Positions 1-7,033 of a DNA stretch of 7,919 nt are shown here, piece after piece (position 1 is the stretch's first letter; each line of letters opens with the position of its first letter). Location: assembly GCA_035527455.1 (NCBI GenBank), contig DATLAN010000481.1, forward strand, positions 1 to 7,919, written 5' to 3'. The translations under genes were made by a program, and so were the position numbers. The notes beneath the pieces were generated by a model, which had not been told where the DNA came from, did no database searches, and saw only the letters and a list, made by a program, of their open reading frames with translations. The DNA is from DATLAN01 sp035527455. Lineage in GTDB: Bacteria > Planctomycetota > Planctomycetia > Pirellulales > Thermoguttaceae.

Positions 1-75
1 CGCCTCGAAGCGGCCAAACAAAGCAAGAAGCCCAAACCCGATTCTCCGGAATCAAAACCTGGCTCCGAAGAATAG
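1..75 (+). CDS. 3' end of an unidentified CDS (partial)
   Basis: Frame 1 is open from the first base of the window to a TAG stop at 73-75. It gives a 24-residue tail rich in Lys, Glu, Pro and Ser, ending KPGSEE. Such a charged, low-complexity tail is typical of a disordered C-terminus and carries no family signal, so no function can be given. It is on the same strand as the next gene, with a 246-base gap between them. The reading could be accidental, but the codon pattern and clean stop fit a real gene end. Confidence 0.5.
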   Translation, partial: RLEAAKQSKKPKPDSPESKPGSEE

Positions 76-321
76 TAAAACCACACTTCCTCTCGGGCAA
101 CCTAATTGTCGCTAAAGGGTAGAGCTAATTGACGCCGAACACATCAACACAACCTCCCGCCGCTACGGAATCGATAAATCCGATCGCTTACCCATCGAAA
201 AGCTCCTTCTGGTTAGAATATCTCTACTCTACCCGAAAGAAGTCTCACTCTCGACGATTCCCATTAACCCCGAGTTATACAGAGAAAGCACTTCACTTCT
301 TGGGAAGGAGGGGTAACTATC

Positions 322-840
322 ATGGCGAAGAGAAGGCAGAAAAAGCAGCACGAGAAGAAGTCTCACTCTGATCCATCGTTCTTCAAAAAATACCGCTTCG
401 AGATTTCCGTGGGCGTTTTCTTGGCCCTGGGCTTCTTCTTGGTGATTGAAAGGATGCAGATCAAATCCACGCTCCTCGCAGGATTCACGTGGCTGGTGCG
501 GGCCGTTCACAACAGTCTTGCCGGTCTGGGGAACGGGATCTCGAGTGTGTTCACGGATTTCGAGACGTCGGACATTGTCGGCGCGGTCTTGATCCTGGTC
601 GCCTTGGGCATGGTAGCCCACCGTATCCGGGCAAGAGTGCTCGCAAACCATCCGGATCTGCAGGAAGATTGTCCCAAGTGTGGCGGTAATCTGGATCGGA
701 TTCGCTGCGACCCTGCACATCGCCTTCTGGGGACGCTGCTTCGGGTGCGTATTAGACATTACTCTTGTCGCAATTGCGCCTCCAAAACCTCCGCGTGGGT
801 CAGAAAGAGCGAACGCAAATGGTGGAAAGAAGAAAGCTGA
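322..840 (+). CDS. Small membrane protein with C-terminal zinc ribbon, function unknown
   Basis: This 172-residue protein starts at an ATG preceded by a strong Shine-Dalgarno (AAGGAGG at 305-311, 10 bases upstream). Its N-terminus is very basic (MAKRRQKKQHEKK) and probably cytoplasmic. Two hydrophobic segments follow, at about residues 28-42 and 84-99, separated by a short loop that is probably external. The C-terminal part carries CPKCGG (Cys117, Cys120) and SCRNC (Cys149, Cys152). That spacing fits a four-cysteine zinc ribbon, with Cys129 as an extra cysteine, and it is followed by a basic tail. By the positive-inside rule both ends would be cytoplasmic, so the ribbon would sit on the inner face of the membrane. 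I do not recognise a named family. Zinc ribbons of this kind usually bind nucleic acid or protein, but the role is unknown. Its position ahead of an export gene is suggestive only; a 350-base gap separates them. Confidence 0.75.
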   Translation: MAKRRQKKQHEKKSHSDPSFFKKYRFEISVGVFLALGFFLVIERMQIKSTLLAGFTWLVRAVHNSLAGLGNGISSVFTDFETSDIVGAVLILVALGMVAHRIRARVLANHPDLQEDCPKCGGNLDRIRCDPAHRLLGTLLRVRIRHYSCRNCASKTSAWVRKSERKWWKEES

Positions 841-1190
841 TTCGGCACCGGCGAAGATCATGGGGAAAATCAGCAGACTTGCATCACGAACCTATATTCG
901 CCGTGTCGCCTTGAGACGCCTCACGCGAAAGAACGCGCAAAACTACGGCAAGGTGGGGGTTTGGGGTGCGTGGGCATTATCCGACAGGCTTAACTATCGA
1001 GGGGTTTGCGGGTTCTCGCGCGGTTTTGGCGGTTATTCCTAATTTCCCGGCCGTTCTTTGGCCGATCAGGCAGGTGTGCAACTTTGCGACCAGGCGGTTG
1101 AGCCGTGGCTTCAGCGCGAAGCCCGGCTTGAAGTGGGCAGGCATCCGTTGGTCCGTCGACACCCCTCGACACCATAGGAATCGTACCAGG
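841..1190 (+). other. 350-base intergenic region upstream of the export gene
   Basis: No convincing gene is seen. The export gene's frame is open upstream to an ATG at 966, but the extra 75 residues look unlike protein and would bury the lipoprotein signal, so I treat this as leader DNA. One small inverted repeat is present (CGGCC at 1048-1052 and GGCCG at 1060-1064, seven-base loop), without a T tract. I find no good -35/-10 pair. The length leaves room for a promoter and a long 5' leader. Confidence 0.5.
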
Positions 1191-2504
1191 ATGCCCATCC
1201 CAGGTTCGTACCGGCCCTGCATCGCAGCCGTGGCTTTGATGATACCCCTATTGGCGGGTTGTACGACCTACTGGCATAGCGTGCCTGCATACGGCCCGAA
1301 TTTCCTCGACGCGCCCCGGGCGAGCCAGGAAACCATCAACTTCATTCGCCTGCGTCAGGATCCTCCAAAGGAATACCTGCTGGCCCAGGGCGATATCCTG
1401 GGCATTTTCATTCAGGGTGTCGTTGGGGGAGTCGAAGAGGTTCCGGCGGTTCAGCTCTCGACCCAGGAGAAGGTTCCTCCGGCGATCGGTGCCCCGGTGC
1501 CGGTGCAAGACGATGGAACGATTGCCTTGCCTTTTGTGCCGCCTATCCAGGTGGACGGTCTCACATTGATTGAAGTGGGCCAGAAAATACGCAAGGCATA
1601 CACCGTGGACGAACAGATCCTTCCGCCGGGCGAAGATCGAATCATCGTGACGCTGATGAAGGCCCGTATCTACCGCGTCCTGGTCGTTCGCGAAGACCGC
1701 ACCGGGTCGGGTTGGTCCGGCAGCGGGGCCAGCGGAATGTACGGCGGCGGATACGGCAACAGGCAGAACCTCGGTCTGGACGTCCAACGCCGCGGAATGA
1801 CCTATTCGGTCGAACTCCCCGCCTATCAGAACGACGTGCTCCATGCCCTGGCTGAGGCCGGAGGCCTGCCGGGACTGGACGCAAAAAACGAGATCAGGAT
1901 TCTCCGAGGCAGTTTCAAAGACGCTACCGAAATGGATCGTCTCAAACGGGGATTCGACAACCATGCCACCAGGGACGGCGTGCTTGACGAACTGCTTGAA
2001 GACAATCCCTTCGAAACCCTGATCCCGTTGCGAACCGGACCCGGTGAGCCACTGGTGGAATTCGACCAGGAAGACATCATCCTCCAAGAAGGCGATATCG
2101 TTTTCATCGAGAGTAACGAAGGGGACGTGTTCTACACGGGCGGCCTGCTCCCCGGCTACCAGTTCCCCATCCCGCGAGATTACGATCTGGATATCCTCGG
2201 GGCCATCGCGCTGGCGGGCGGACACGTCGCGTTCACGCCCGTCAGCGGAGGATACAGCGGCTCCGGCGGCGGGGCCCTCTTTCCTCCCACTCGGGCAATC
2301 GTTCTGCGCAAGGTGGACGGCTGTCAACAAGCCATTCGGGTCGATCTGAAGAAAGCCCTTTGCGATCCCACGCAGCGCATCGTCATCCAACCCCACGATT
2401 TCATCGTGCTGGAATACAAGCCGCACGAAGTGATCCTGAACTACCTGTTCGACAAGTACGACTACGGCATGGACGGACTGGTTGCTCGCGTCTCTACCGA
2501 GTAG
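1191..2504 (+). CDS. Polysaccharide export outer-membrane lipoprotein (Wza-like, Poly_export/SLBB)
   Basis: This 437-residue protein is predicted to form the outer-membrane/periplasmic channel through which an exopolysaccharide or capsule chain leaves the cell. I start it at ATG 1191 because this places a lipoprotein signal at the N-terminus: a basic and hydrophobic stretch, then the lipobox LLAGC with Cys24 as the lipidated residue. Thr at +2 predicts outer-membrane sorting. The Poly_export domain runs from about residue 60 to 165 (YLLAQGDILGIFIQG; DDGTIALPFV; GLTLIEVGQKI). A glycine/serine-rich insert (about 171-190) is followed by two SLBB-like segments, about 203-240 and 311-345, each with a hallmark such as ALAEAGGLPG or AIALAGG. 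At 437 residues it is longer than Wza (about 380). The C-terminus ends with an amphipathic-looking stretch around residues 412-420. The Shine-Dalgarno is weak (TAGGAA about 11 bases upstream). It is probably co-transcribed with the epimerase 84 bases downstream. Confidence 0.9.
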   Translation: MPIPGSYRPCIAAVALMIPLLAGCTTYWHSVPAYGPNFLDAPRASQETINFIRLRQDPPKEYLLAQGDILGIFIQGVVGGVEEVPAVQLSTQEKVPPAIGAPVPVQDDGTIALPFVPPIQVDGLTLIEVGQKIRKAYTVDEQILPPGEDRIIVTLMKARIYRVLVVREDRTGSGWSGSGASGMYGGGYGNRQNLGLDVQRRGMTYSVELPAYQNDVLHALAEAGGLPGLDAKNEIRILRGSFKDATEMDRLKRGFDNHATRDGVLDELLEDNPFETLIPLRTGPGEPLVEFDQEDIILQEGDIVFIESNEGDVFYTGGLLPGYQFPIPRDYDLDILGAIALAGGHVAFTPVSGGYSGSGGGALFPPTRAIVLRKVDGCQQAIRVDLKKALCDPTQRIVIQPHDFIVLEYKPHEVILNYLFDKYDYGMDGLVARVSTE

Positions 2505-2521
2505 GCTTGCCGATCGTGGTT

Positions 2522-2541
2522 CCTGATTGGCTCCTATCAGG
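2522..2541 (+). other. Small hairpin between export gene and epimerase
   Basis: CCTGAT at 2522-2527 and ATCAGG at 2536-2541 form a perfect six-base-pair stem with an eight-base loop, 17 bases after the export stop codon. No T run follows, so it is not a convincing intrinsic terminator. It might affect mRNA stability or processing between the two cistrons, or be chance. Confidence 0.25.
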
Positions 2542-2588
2542 CAATGATCGCCTGGTTCACCGACACCAAAGGAAATGAGATTCCGACA

Positions 2589-3608
2589 ATGTCCAAACGC
2601 TATCTCGTGACCGGTTGTGCGGGATTCATCGCCTCGAAGGTCACGGAGTTGCTCTTGAATGCCGGCCATTACGTGGTCGGGGTGGACAACGTCAACGACG
2701 CTTACGATCCGCGGTTGAAACGTTGGCGGCTGGCCCAACTGGAACCGAACGCGAACTTCAGCTTCCATGAAATCGACATCACGGATCGGGCTGCCCTGGA
2801 AGAACTTTTCCAAGCGGATGCGGACTCGACGGAGCCCGATGACCTGGAACAACGTCCGTACTCGGCCGTGATCAACCTGGCGGCTCGAGCCGGCGTGCGG
2901 CCGTCGGTGGAGAATCCCTGGGTCTATTACCAGGTCAACAGCGAAGGCACGCTGAATCTGTTGGACCTTTGCCGGCGGTTCGGCGTGAAGAAGTTCCTGT
3001 TGGCCTCGACATCCAGTCTCTACGGCGAGCACAACCCCGTGCCGTACCGCGAAGATGCCGACACCAATTGTCCGCTTTCCCCCTACGCGGCCTCGAAGAA
3101 AGCGGCCGAAGCGCTGGCCTACACCTACCATCACCTGCACGGGCTAGACGTATCGGTCCCGCGCTACTTCACCGTTTACGGACCGGCGGGCCGGCCCGAC
3201 ATGAGCGTGTTCCGGTTCGTCCGCCGAATCGCCGAAGGAGAACCGATCGTGGTATTCGGCGACGGAACGCAAAGCCGAGACTTCACGTATGTCGACGATA
3301 TTGCTCGGGGAACCGTCGCCGCGCTAAAGCCGCTGGGCTACGAAGTCTTCAACCTTGGCGGTGATCGTCCCGTGAAACTATCCGAGGTCATCGATCAGAT
3401 TGCCGAGTTGCTGGGCAAGAAGGCCCAGATCGAGTACCGTCCGGCCCATCCGGCCGACGTATCGGCCACCTGGGCGAACGTTGAGAAGGCTGCGCGATTA
3501 CTCGACTGGTCACCACAAGTCTCGGTCGAAGAGGGGCTCCGCCGTTCGGTCGACTGGTACCTCGAGAACCGCGAAGTTGCGTTGCCGCTGGAATTGGGCG
3601 ATCGGTAG
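2589..3608 (+). CDS. NAD-dependent nucleotide-sugar epimerase, UDP-glucuronate 4-epimerase type
   Basis: A 339-residue extended short-chain dehydrogenase/reductase. Members of this subfamily interconvert UDP-glucuronate and UDP-galacturonate in the cytoplasm through a 4-keto intermediate, supplying acidic sugars for surface polysaccharide. The start at ATG 2589 puts the NAD-binding motif TGCAGFIA at residues 8-15; a further in-frame ATG at 2544 would only add 15 unrelated residues. DNVNDAYDPRLKRWRL (about 33-48) is the subfamily signature. ASTSSLYG (139-146) supplies the catalytic Ser/Thr, and YAASK (Tyr166, Lys170) the catalytic pair. VPRYFTVYGPAGRPDM and GDGTQSRDFTYVDD follow as expected for sugar-nucleotide epimerases. 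The third glycine of the usual GxxGxxG is Ala15. Exact substrate cannot be read from sequence: UDP-glucose or another UDP-sugar is possible. It lies downstream of the export gene on the same strand and is convergent with rfbB. Confidence 0.88.
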   Translation: MSKRYLVTGCAGFIASKVTELLLNAGHYVVGVDNVNDAYDPRLKRWRLAQLEPNANFSFHEIDITDRAALEELFQADADSTEPDDLEQRPYSAVINLAARAGVRPSVENPWVYYQVNSEGTLNLLDLCRRFGVKKFLLASTSSLYGEHNPVPYREDADTNCPLSPYAASKKAAEALAYTYHHLHGLDVSVPRYFTVYGPAGRPDMSVFRFVRRIAEGEPIVVFGDGTQSRDFTYVDDIARGTVAALKPLGYEVFNLGGDRPVKLSEVIDQIAELLGKKAQIEYRPAHPADVSATWANVEKAARLLDWSPQVSVEEGLRRSVDWYLENREVALPLELGDR

Positions 3609-3713
3609 CGCAACCCTGCAATACGGGGAGAAGGCAGCGCGGCAGGTCAAGCAACACTCGCGGTCAGACCGGATCGTTCTCGAAAAGGGGCCGTTGCCTG
3701 TAGCCGGTTCGAT

Positions 3714-4787
3714 TCATGTCTGTGACGGGGAATCCAGGAGCCCGAGTCGCTCGCGCCGGTAGACACCCGAAGTAATGCGCTGGACCCATGCGGGGTTATC
3801 TAAATACCACTGTACGGTTTGCCGCAGACCGGACTCGAAGTCGTGTTGCGGCTGCCAGCCCAATTCTTGCTGGATCTTCGTCGTGTCGATCGCATAGCGC
3901 AGGTCGTGGCCGGGACGGTCTTTGACGAATGTGATCAACGACGAACAGGGCGCGTGCGGCAAGTCGGGACGCAGCTCGTCAACCGCCCGGCAGATGGCCT
4001 GCACGACTTCCAGGTTGGTGCGTTCGCAGTTGCCGCCGATGTTGTAGACTTCGCCACAGCGGCCAGATTGCAGCACGCGGCGGATCGCCCGGCAATGGTC
4101 TTCCACAAACAGCCAATCCCGCACGTTGCTCCCGTCGCCGTAGATGGGCAGCGGCTTGCCTTCCAGGGCGTTGAGAATCATTAGCGGAATGAGCTTCTCG
4201 GGAAACTGGAAGGGGCCGTAGTTGTTCGAGCAGTTGGTGGTCAACACCGGCAGCCCGTAGGTATGGTGAAAGGCACGAACGAAATGGTCCGAGGCGGCCT
4301 TGGAGGCTGAATATGGCGAGTTGGGAGCGTAGGGCGTCGTTTCGGTGAACTTGCCCGTCGGTCCCAGCGAGCCATAAACCTCGTCGGTCGACACGTGGAG
4401 GAATCGGAACTGCTCTTGCACCTCCTTGTCTGCCGACCGCCAGTACTCGGTCGCCGCGACGAGCAGTTCCACAGTGCCGGCAACGTTGGTTTCCACGAAC
4501 GCGCCGGGGCCGTTGATCGATCGGTCCACGTGCGACTCGGCCGCAAAGTGGACGATCCACGTCGGCCGGTACTCGTACAAGAGCTTGCCGACCGACTCGC
4601 GGTCGCCGATGTCGCCGTGGACGAAGACATGCGAGGGATTGTCGGCGACGGCCGTCAGCGAGTCGAGATTGCCGGCGTACGTCAATTTGTCGAGGTTGAC
4701 AACGCGGACTTCTTCCTCGGCCAGAATCTGCCTGACGAAGCACCCGCCGATGAATCCGGCGCCGCCGGTAACTAGGACGGTCTGCAT
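3714..4787 (-). CDS. rfbB: dTDP-glucose 4,6-dehydratase
   Basis: The 357-residue protein is predicted to convert dTDP-glucose to dTDP-4-keto-6-deoxyglucose, the second step of dTDP-rhamnose and related deoxysugar synthesis, in the cytoplasm with bound NAD. The N-terminus has the complete motif TGGAGFIGG (residues 7-15), then NLDKLTYAGN and HFAAESHVDRSI. The dehydratase signature STDEVYG (133-139, acid/base Asp135 and Glu136) and YSASK (Tyr159, Lys163) are intact. SNNYGPFQFPEKLIPL and GDGSNVRDWLFVEDH are family hallmarks, as is DRPGHDLRYAID near the end. Length is normal. The start at 4787 is the natural one, with GAGGG about 11 bases upstream. The partners rfbA, rfbC and rfbD are not in the window. 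It ends 105 bases from the convergent epimerase, and a decayed integrase on the same strand ends 87 bases upstream of its start. Confidence 0.95.
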   Translation of the reverse strand: MQTVLVTGGAGFIGGCFVRQILAEEEVRVVNLDKLTYAGNLDSLTAVADNPSHVFVHGDIGDRESVGKLLYEYRPTWIVHFAAESHVDRSINGPGAFVETNVAGTVELLVAATEYWRSADKEVQEQFRFLHVSTDEVYGSLGPTGKFTETTPYAPNSPYSASKAASDHFVRAFHHTYGLPVLTTNCSNNYGPFQFPEKLIPLMILNALEGKPLPIYGDGSNVRDWLFVEDHCRAIRRVLQSGRCGEVYNIGGNCERTNLEVVQAICRAVDELRPDLPHAPCSSLITFVKDRPGHDLRYAIDTTKIQQELGWQPQHDFESGLRQTVQWYLDNPAWVQRITSGVYRRERLGLLDSPSQT

Positions 4788-4874
4788 TTACGGGATGCCC
4801 TCAGCTTAGTCGTGACGGGCCAATCGTCGCAAGTCCTTTCTTTGGCCCCAAACGGCCTGACACTCAATCTGCAC

Positions 4875-5761
4875 TCAATTCCCGTTCCGAAGGAAGTCCG
4901 GAACGTGCAACTTCTCCACCGCGCCGTCAATCTGCCGGGCCATGTTGATGTACCGCTTTGTGGTCGAGTAGCTCTTGTGCCGCATGAGGGCCTGAAGCGC
5001 GTCCCCTGAGAGCCTCGTCGCGTTCAGGGTGGCAAAACCGCCCGGCGCAGGTCATGGAACCCGTACACGTGGCAGGCGGGCGTGTGAACGTGCTTTTCGT
5101 GGCAGGGGAGGTGAACCCCGGCCGATTCCTGGATCGTGCGGAATTCCCCCCAGAGGGCGCGTTCGGGGTGGGGCCAGTAGAAAACCAACGGGCAGTCGAT
5201 CGAGCCATCGGCAAGCTTCCGGAGGTGTTCGACCACCACGGGGTGGAGGGAAGCCACGTCATCCCGCTTGCCCTTGTTGTCCCCGTGGCGCGTGATCGCG
5301 GTCCCGGTGTCCAGGGACACGTCGTCCCACCGCAACGCCAACGGCTTCGACACCCGCCAGCCGGTCATGTAGGTGAACACCAGTAAGGCGCGCCACCAAT
5401 CGGCCGGGCTGTAGGGCTGCCCCTTCGGTCGCCCGGCTGTATCACACGCCTGATAGATGGCCGCGAAGTGCTCGGGGGTAACGTAGGTCGGGAGCTTCTG
5501 GGGTTCCTTCATCATCCGGAACCGGGGGACCACGGGAAGGTAGCCCCACTCGTTCGCCACCCGCAAGACGGCTTTGATGTGGCGCAGTTCCTTGTTGACC
5601 GTGGCGGGCGAGACTACGGATTCCTTCTTCAGTCCCCGCTCGGTTCGCCGCTTGGCGACGTACTGGTCGATCATCGTGGTCTTGATGGCCTGTAACCGCT
5701 TGGGGCCGGCGACCGCAGAAACAAGACGACCGCCCGATAGGCCATGTGGTGGGCGTCCCAT
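4875..5761 (-). pseudogene. Tyrosine integrase, frameshifted and N-terminally truncated
   Basis: This is a phage-type tyrosine recombinase, which would integrate or excise a mobile element. The first frame (ATG 5761 to stop at 5024) begins with the end of the core-binding domain (LQAIKTTMIDQYVAKRR, SPATVNKELRHIKAVLRVA). It contains box I TGWR (Arg136) and box II FHDLRR (His236, Arg239), then stops at AVLPP. The adjacent frame continues the family pattern immediately: ATLNATRL, LMRHKSYSTTKRYINMA (conserved His and the nucleophilic Tyr), VPDFLRNGN, stop at 4875. One missing base at the four-A run 5034-5037 (TTTT on the coding strand) explains the break. Joined, it is about 295 residues and lacks much of the usual N-terminus. 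The residue after box I where Glu is usual (RxxE) is Lys139. Programmed frameshifting or a sequencing error is possible but less likely given the missing N-terminus. Confidence 0.85.
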
Positions 5762-6180
5762 CGTTGGCCGGCCCGGTGAAGGCTTTCGGCAATGTCGAGT
5801 AACGCCAGGTGGACACGCTCAAGACCCTGCGCCCGGATCGTGTCGAGCCACAGTTGCCGCGCCCGTGACCGGCAGCCCTGTTTCAGGGCGGCATCCTCCC
5901 GCAGTACTTGCTCCCTCGCGACCCGTTCGGCGATGGCGTTGACGATGTTCAGCCGCAAGCCGGTGGATTCGGCCACCGATTCGGGCGACGTGTTCCGCAA
6001 AAGCAAGCGTTCAGCCCGGGCGACAAGCCCCTCAGTTACCGGAGTGCGGCCGAACTTGCGCGTGTGATGCGTGCCGCCGATCGTCGGCGTGAGATCGTTG
6101 TCCTCACGCCAGCGGGCAAGGTTCGGGTAGGTCGTAGCCAGCGTGGCGATGGAAACGGAACGGGGCTGCGTAGCGGACAT
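5671..6180 (-). CDS. Helix-turn-helix protein of the mobile island, unknown function
   Basis: A 169-residue reading frame starts at ATG 6180, just downstream of AAAGGAG (6189-6195, spacing 8), the best Shine-Dalgarno in the island. The middle (about residues 55-90) reads as a helix-turn-helix: VARAERLLLRN, SPESVAESTGL, RLNIVNAIAERV. A helical, Arg-rich segment follows (RARQLWLDTIRAQGLERVHLALLDIAESLHRAG). The last dozen or so residues (SPAPSGYRPSRPR) look non-native and overlap the start of the integrase fragment in another frame by 91 bases. The likely reading is a gene truncated at its 3' end by a deletion that also removed the integrase N-terminus. Function could be a regulator or an accessory of the element; I do not recognise a named family. 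The frame is open upstream to 6807, but that extension looks random. Confidence 0.65.
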   Translation of the reverse strand: MSATQPRSVSIATLATTYPNLARWREDNDLTPTIGGTHHTRKFGRTPVTEGLVARAERLLLRNTSPESVAESTGLRLNIVNAIAERVAREQVLREDAALKQGCRSRARQLWLDTIRAQGLERVHLALLDIAESLHRAGQRWDAHHMAYRAVVLFLRSPAPSGYRPSRPR

Positions 6181-6188
6181 AGTGTCCG

Positions 6189-6195
6189 CTCCTTT
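6189..6195 (-). promoter_or_regulatory. Shine-Dalgarno that fixes the HTH gene start
   Basis: The minus-strand sequence AAAGGAG lies eight bases before ATG 6180. It decides for this start over upstream in-frame ATGs reaching back to 6807, none of which gives protein-like sequence. Confidence 0.65.
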
Positions 6196-6813
6196 CTGCG
6201 CGCCGTCCGTGAAAGTCCGTAGCGCGCAAAAAAGGGCCCCGACCCCGACAGGCGCTGATAAGGCGGCAACAGTCCGCCCGGCTGCCGTTGCCGAGGCGGC
6301 AGTATACCAGATGACGCCCGTTCCGCCGGTGTGGCTTTCAGCTTCCACCGGACGCCGGTCGTCCGGCTGCCAGGTACGGCCCCGGTATCGGCCCCGTAGG
6401 CGTTTCCGGGGTGTTTCTGAGACGGGGTGGCCCTTGGGAACGCCACAGCGGCCCGTGTACGGCCGTCCCTGCCCCTCCCTGACAACCGGCGGGCAGCGTC
6501 TTCCTTGTGCTTCCGGTCGCGTGCCGTGGTGATGCCGCAGCCCCGGCCCTACGTGACGACGGTCGGCGGTGTTTGGCCGGCTGTCCACGTGGCCGCGCGT
6601 CCATGCGTTGCGGACCCCCGGGGGGCGCCCCCGGCAGCGGGTCCCATCTATTGACCTACGCGCGCCGGAGTTTTTTCGCCCCTGAGAGTCGCCTCCCTCC
6701 ACTGGCGGCTCCGTCTCGCATGTCACCCCGCACAAGTGGGCGTTGCCGTGCCGGGCGGCTTCAGTTGGCCACCTGCGGCCCGCGTGCGTGCGTGTGCTCG
6801 CGTGCAAGAGCGG
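6196..6813. other. GC-rich stretch without a convincing gene
   Basis: About 620 bases, strongly GC-rich, with overlapping open frames on both strands. These frames are rich in Arg, Pro and Gly and show no motif, as expected when stops are rare by composition. Notable items are a palindromic run of five C, six G, CG and five C at 6615-6632, a run of six T at 6671-6676 and a run of six A at about 6229-6234. No hairpin immediately precedes either run, so no terminator is called. Any promoter for the HTH gene should lie near 6200-6300, but I see no clear consensus. Confidence 0.45.
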
Positions 6814-6881
6814 GGGCAGGTGTAACTTGTTGCACCTGCGTCAACTGTCAACCGTTGACAGTTGCCAAGACGGGCAGGTGT
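6814..6881. repeat. Cluster of two dyads and a flanking direct repeat
   Basis: Two inverted repeats sit side by side. The first has arms GCAGGTGTAAC (6816-6826) and GTTGCACCTGC (6829-6839), pairing at 10 of 11 positions around two bases. The second has perfect 11-base arms CAACTGTCAAC (6842-6852) and GTTGACAGTTG (6854-6864) around one base. GGGCAGGTGT occurs at 6814-6823 and again at 6872-6881, flanking the second dyad. GTCAAC also occurs twice in tandem at a seven-base period. Such an array suits a dimeric DNA-binding protein or a recombinase/replication site. It lies directly before a winged-helix remnant. Confidence 0.7.
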
Positions 6882-7021
6882 CAGCGCACGGAGATGTAGA
6901 ACGGCGCTTCGCCATCGGTGAAAAGACGGCCAAGCGTGACCTTTCCGAATTGTGTAGAGTGGGCAAGATCGTGTTCGAGCGGAAGACGAGCCCGGGGTAC
7001 TATCGGATAAACGCTGGATAG
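6878..7021 (+). pseudogene. 3' remnant of a winged-helix DNA-binding gene
   Basis: The frame ending at TAG 7019-7021 encodes a 40-residue stretch that reads as the second half of a winged-helix domain. VERRFAIGEKTAKRDLSEL gives helix, turn and recognition helix; CRVGKIVFERK gives the wing; and PGYYRI is a typical end for planctomycete proteins of this type. Upstream the frame is open to 6743 but the residues look random, and no ATG with a Shine-Dalgarno is present. A GTG at 6878 is possible but unsupported. I infer the 3' end of a gene whose front was lost. A very small functional protein of 47 residues cannot be excluded. Confidence 0.5.
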
Positions 7022-7033
7022 GGTGCCAACCAA

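Noticed and set aside
214..219. TAGAAT as a -10 for the zinc-ribbon gene
   Set aside because: No acceptable -35 lies 15-19 bases upstream.
966..1190. Longer start for the export protein at 966
   Set aside because: It would place 75 unrelated residues before a complete lipoprotein signal and lipobox.
1248..3140. 630-codon minus-strand open frame antisense to the export and epimerase genes
   Set aside because: It mirrors the codon bias of two well-supported genes on the + strand, spans their intergenic gap, and shows no motif.
3704..3716. GGTTCGATTC resembling a tRNA T-loop
   Set aside because: The flanking bases do not form a T stem, and no acceptor or anticodon arm is found nearby.
6036..6485. 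Other open frames on both strands in the GC-rich island
   Set aside because: Long frames are expected at this GC content, and none has a start site or a recognisable motif.
6181..6807. N-terminal extension of the HTH gene to an ATG at 6807
   Set aside because: The translation looks random (rich in Arg, Gly, Pro), and a strong Shine-Dalgarno marks the start at 6180.
4788..7033. att-type direct repeats bounding the island
   Set aside because: By eye no sequence near 4788-4880 recurs near 7020-7060; the island ends stay undefined.
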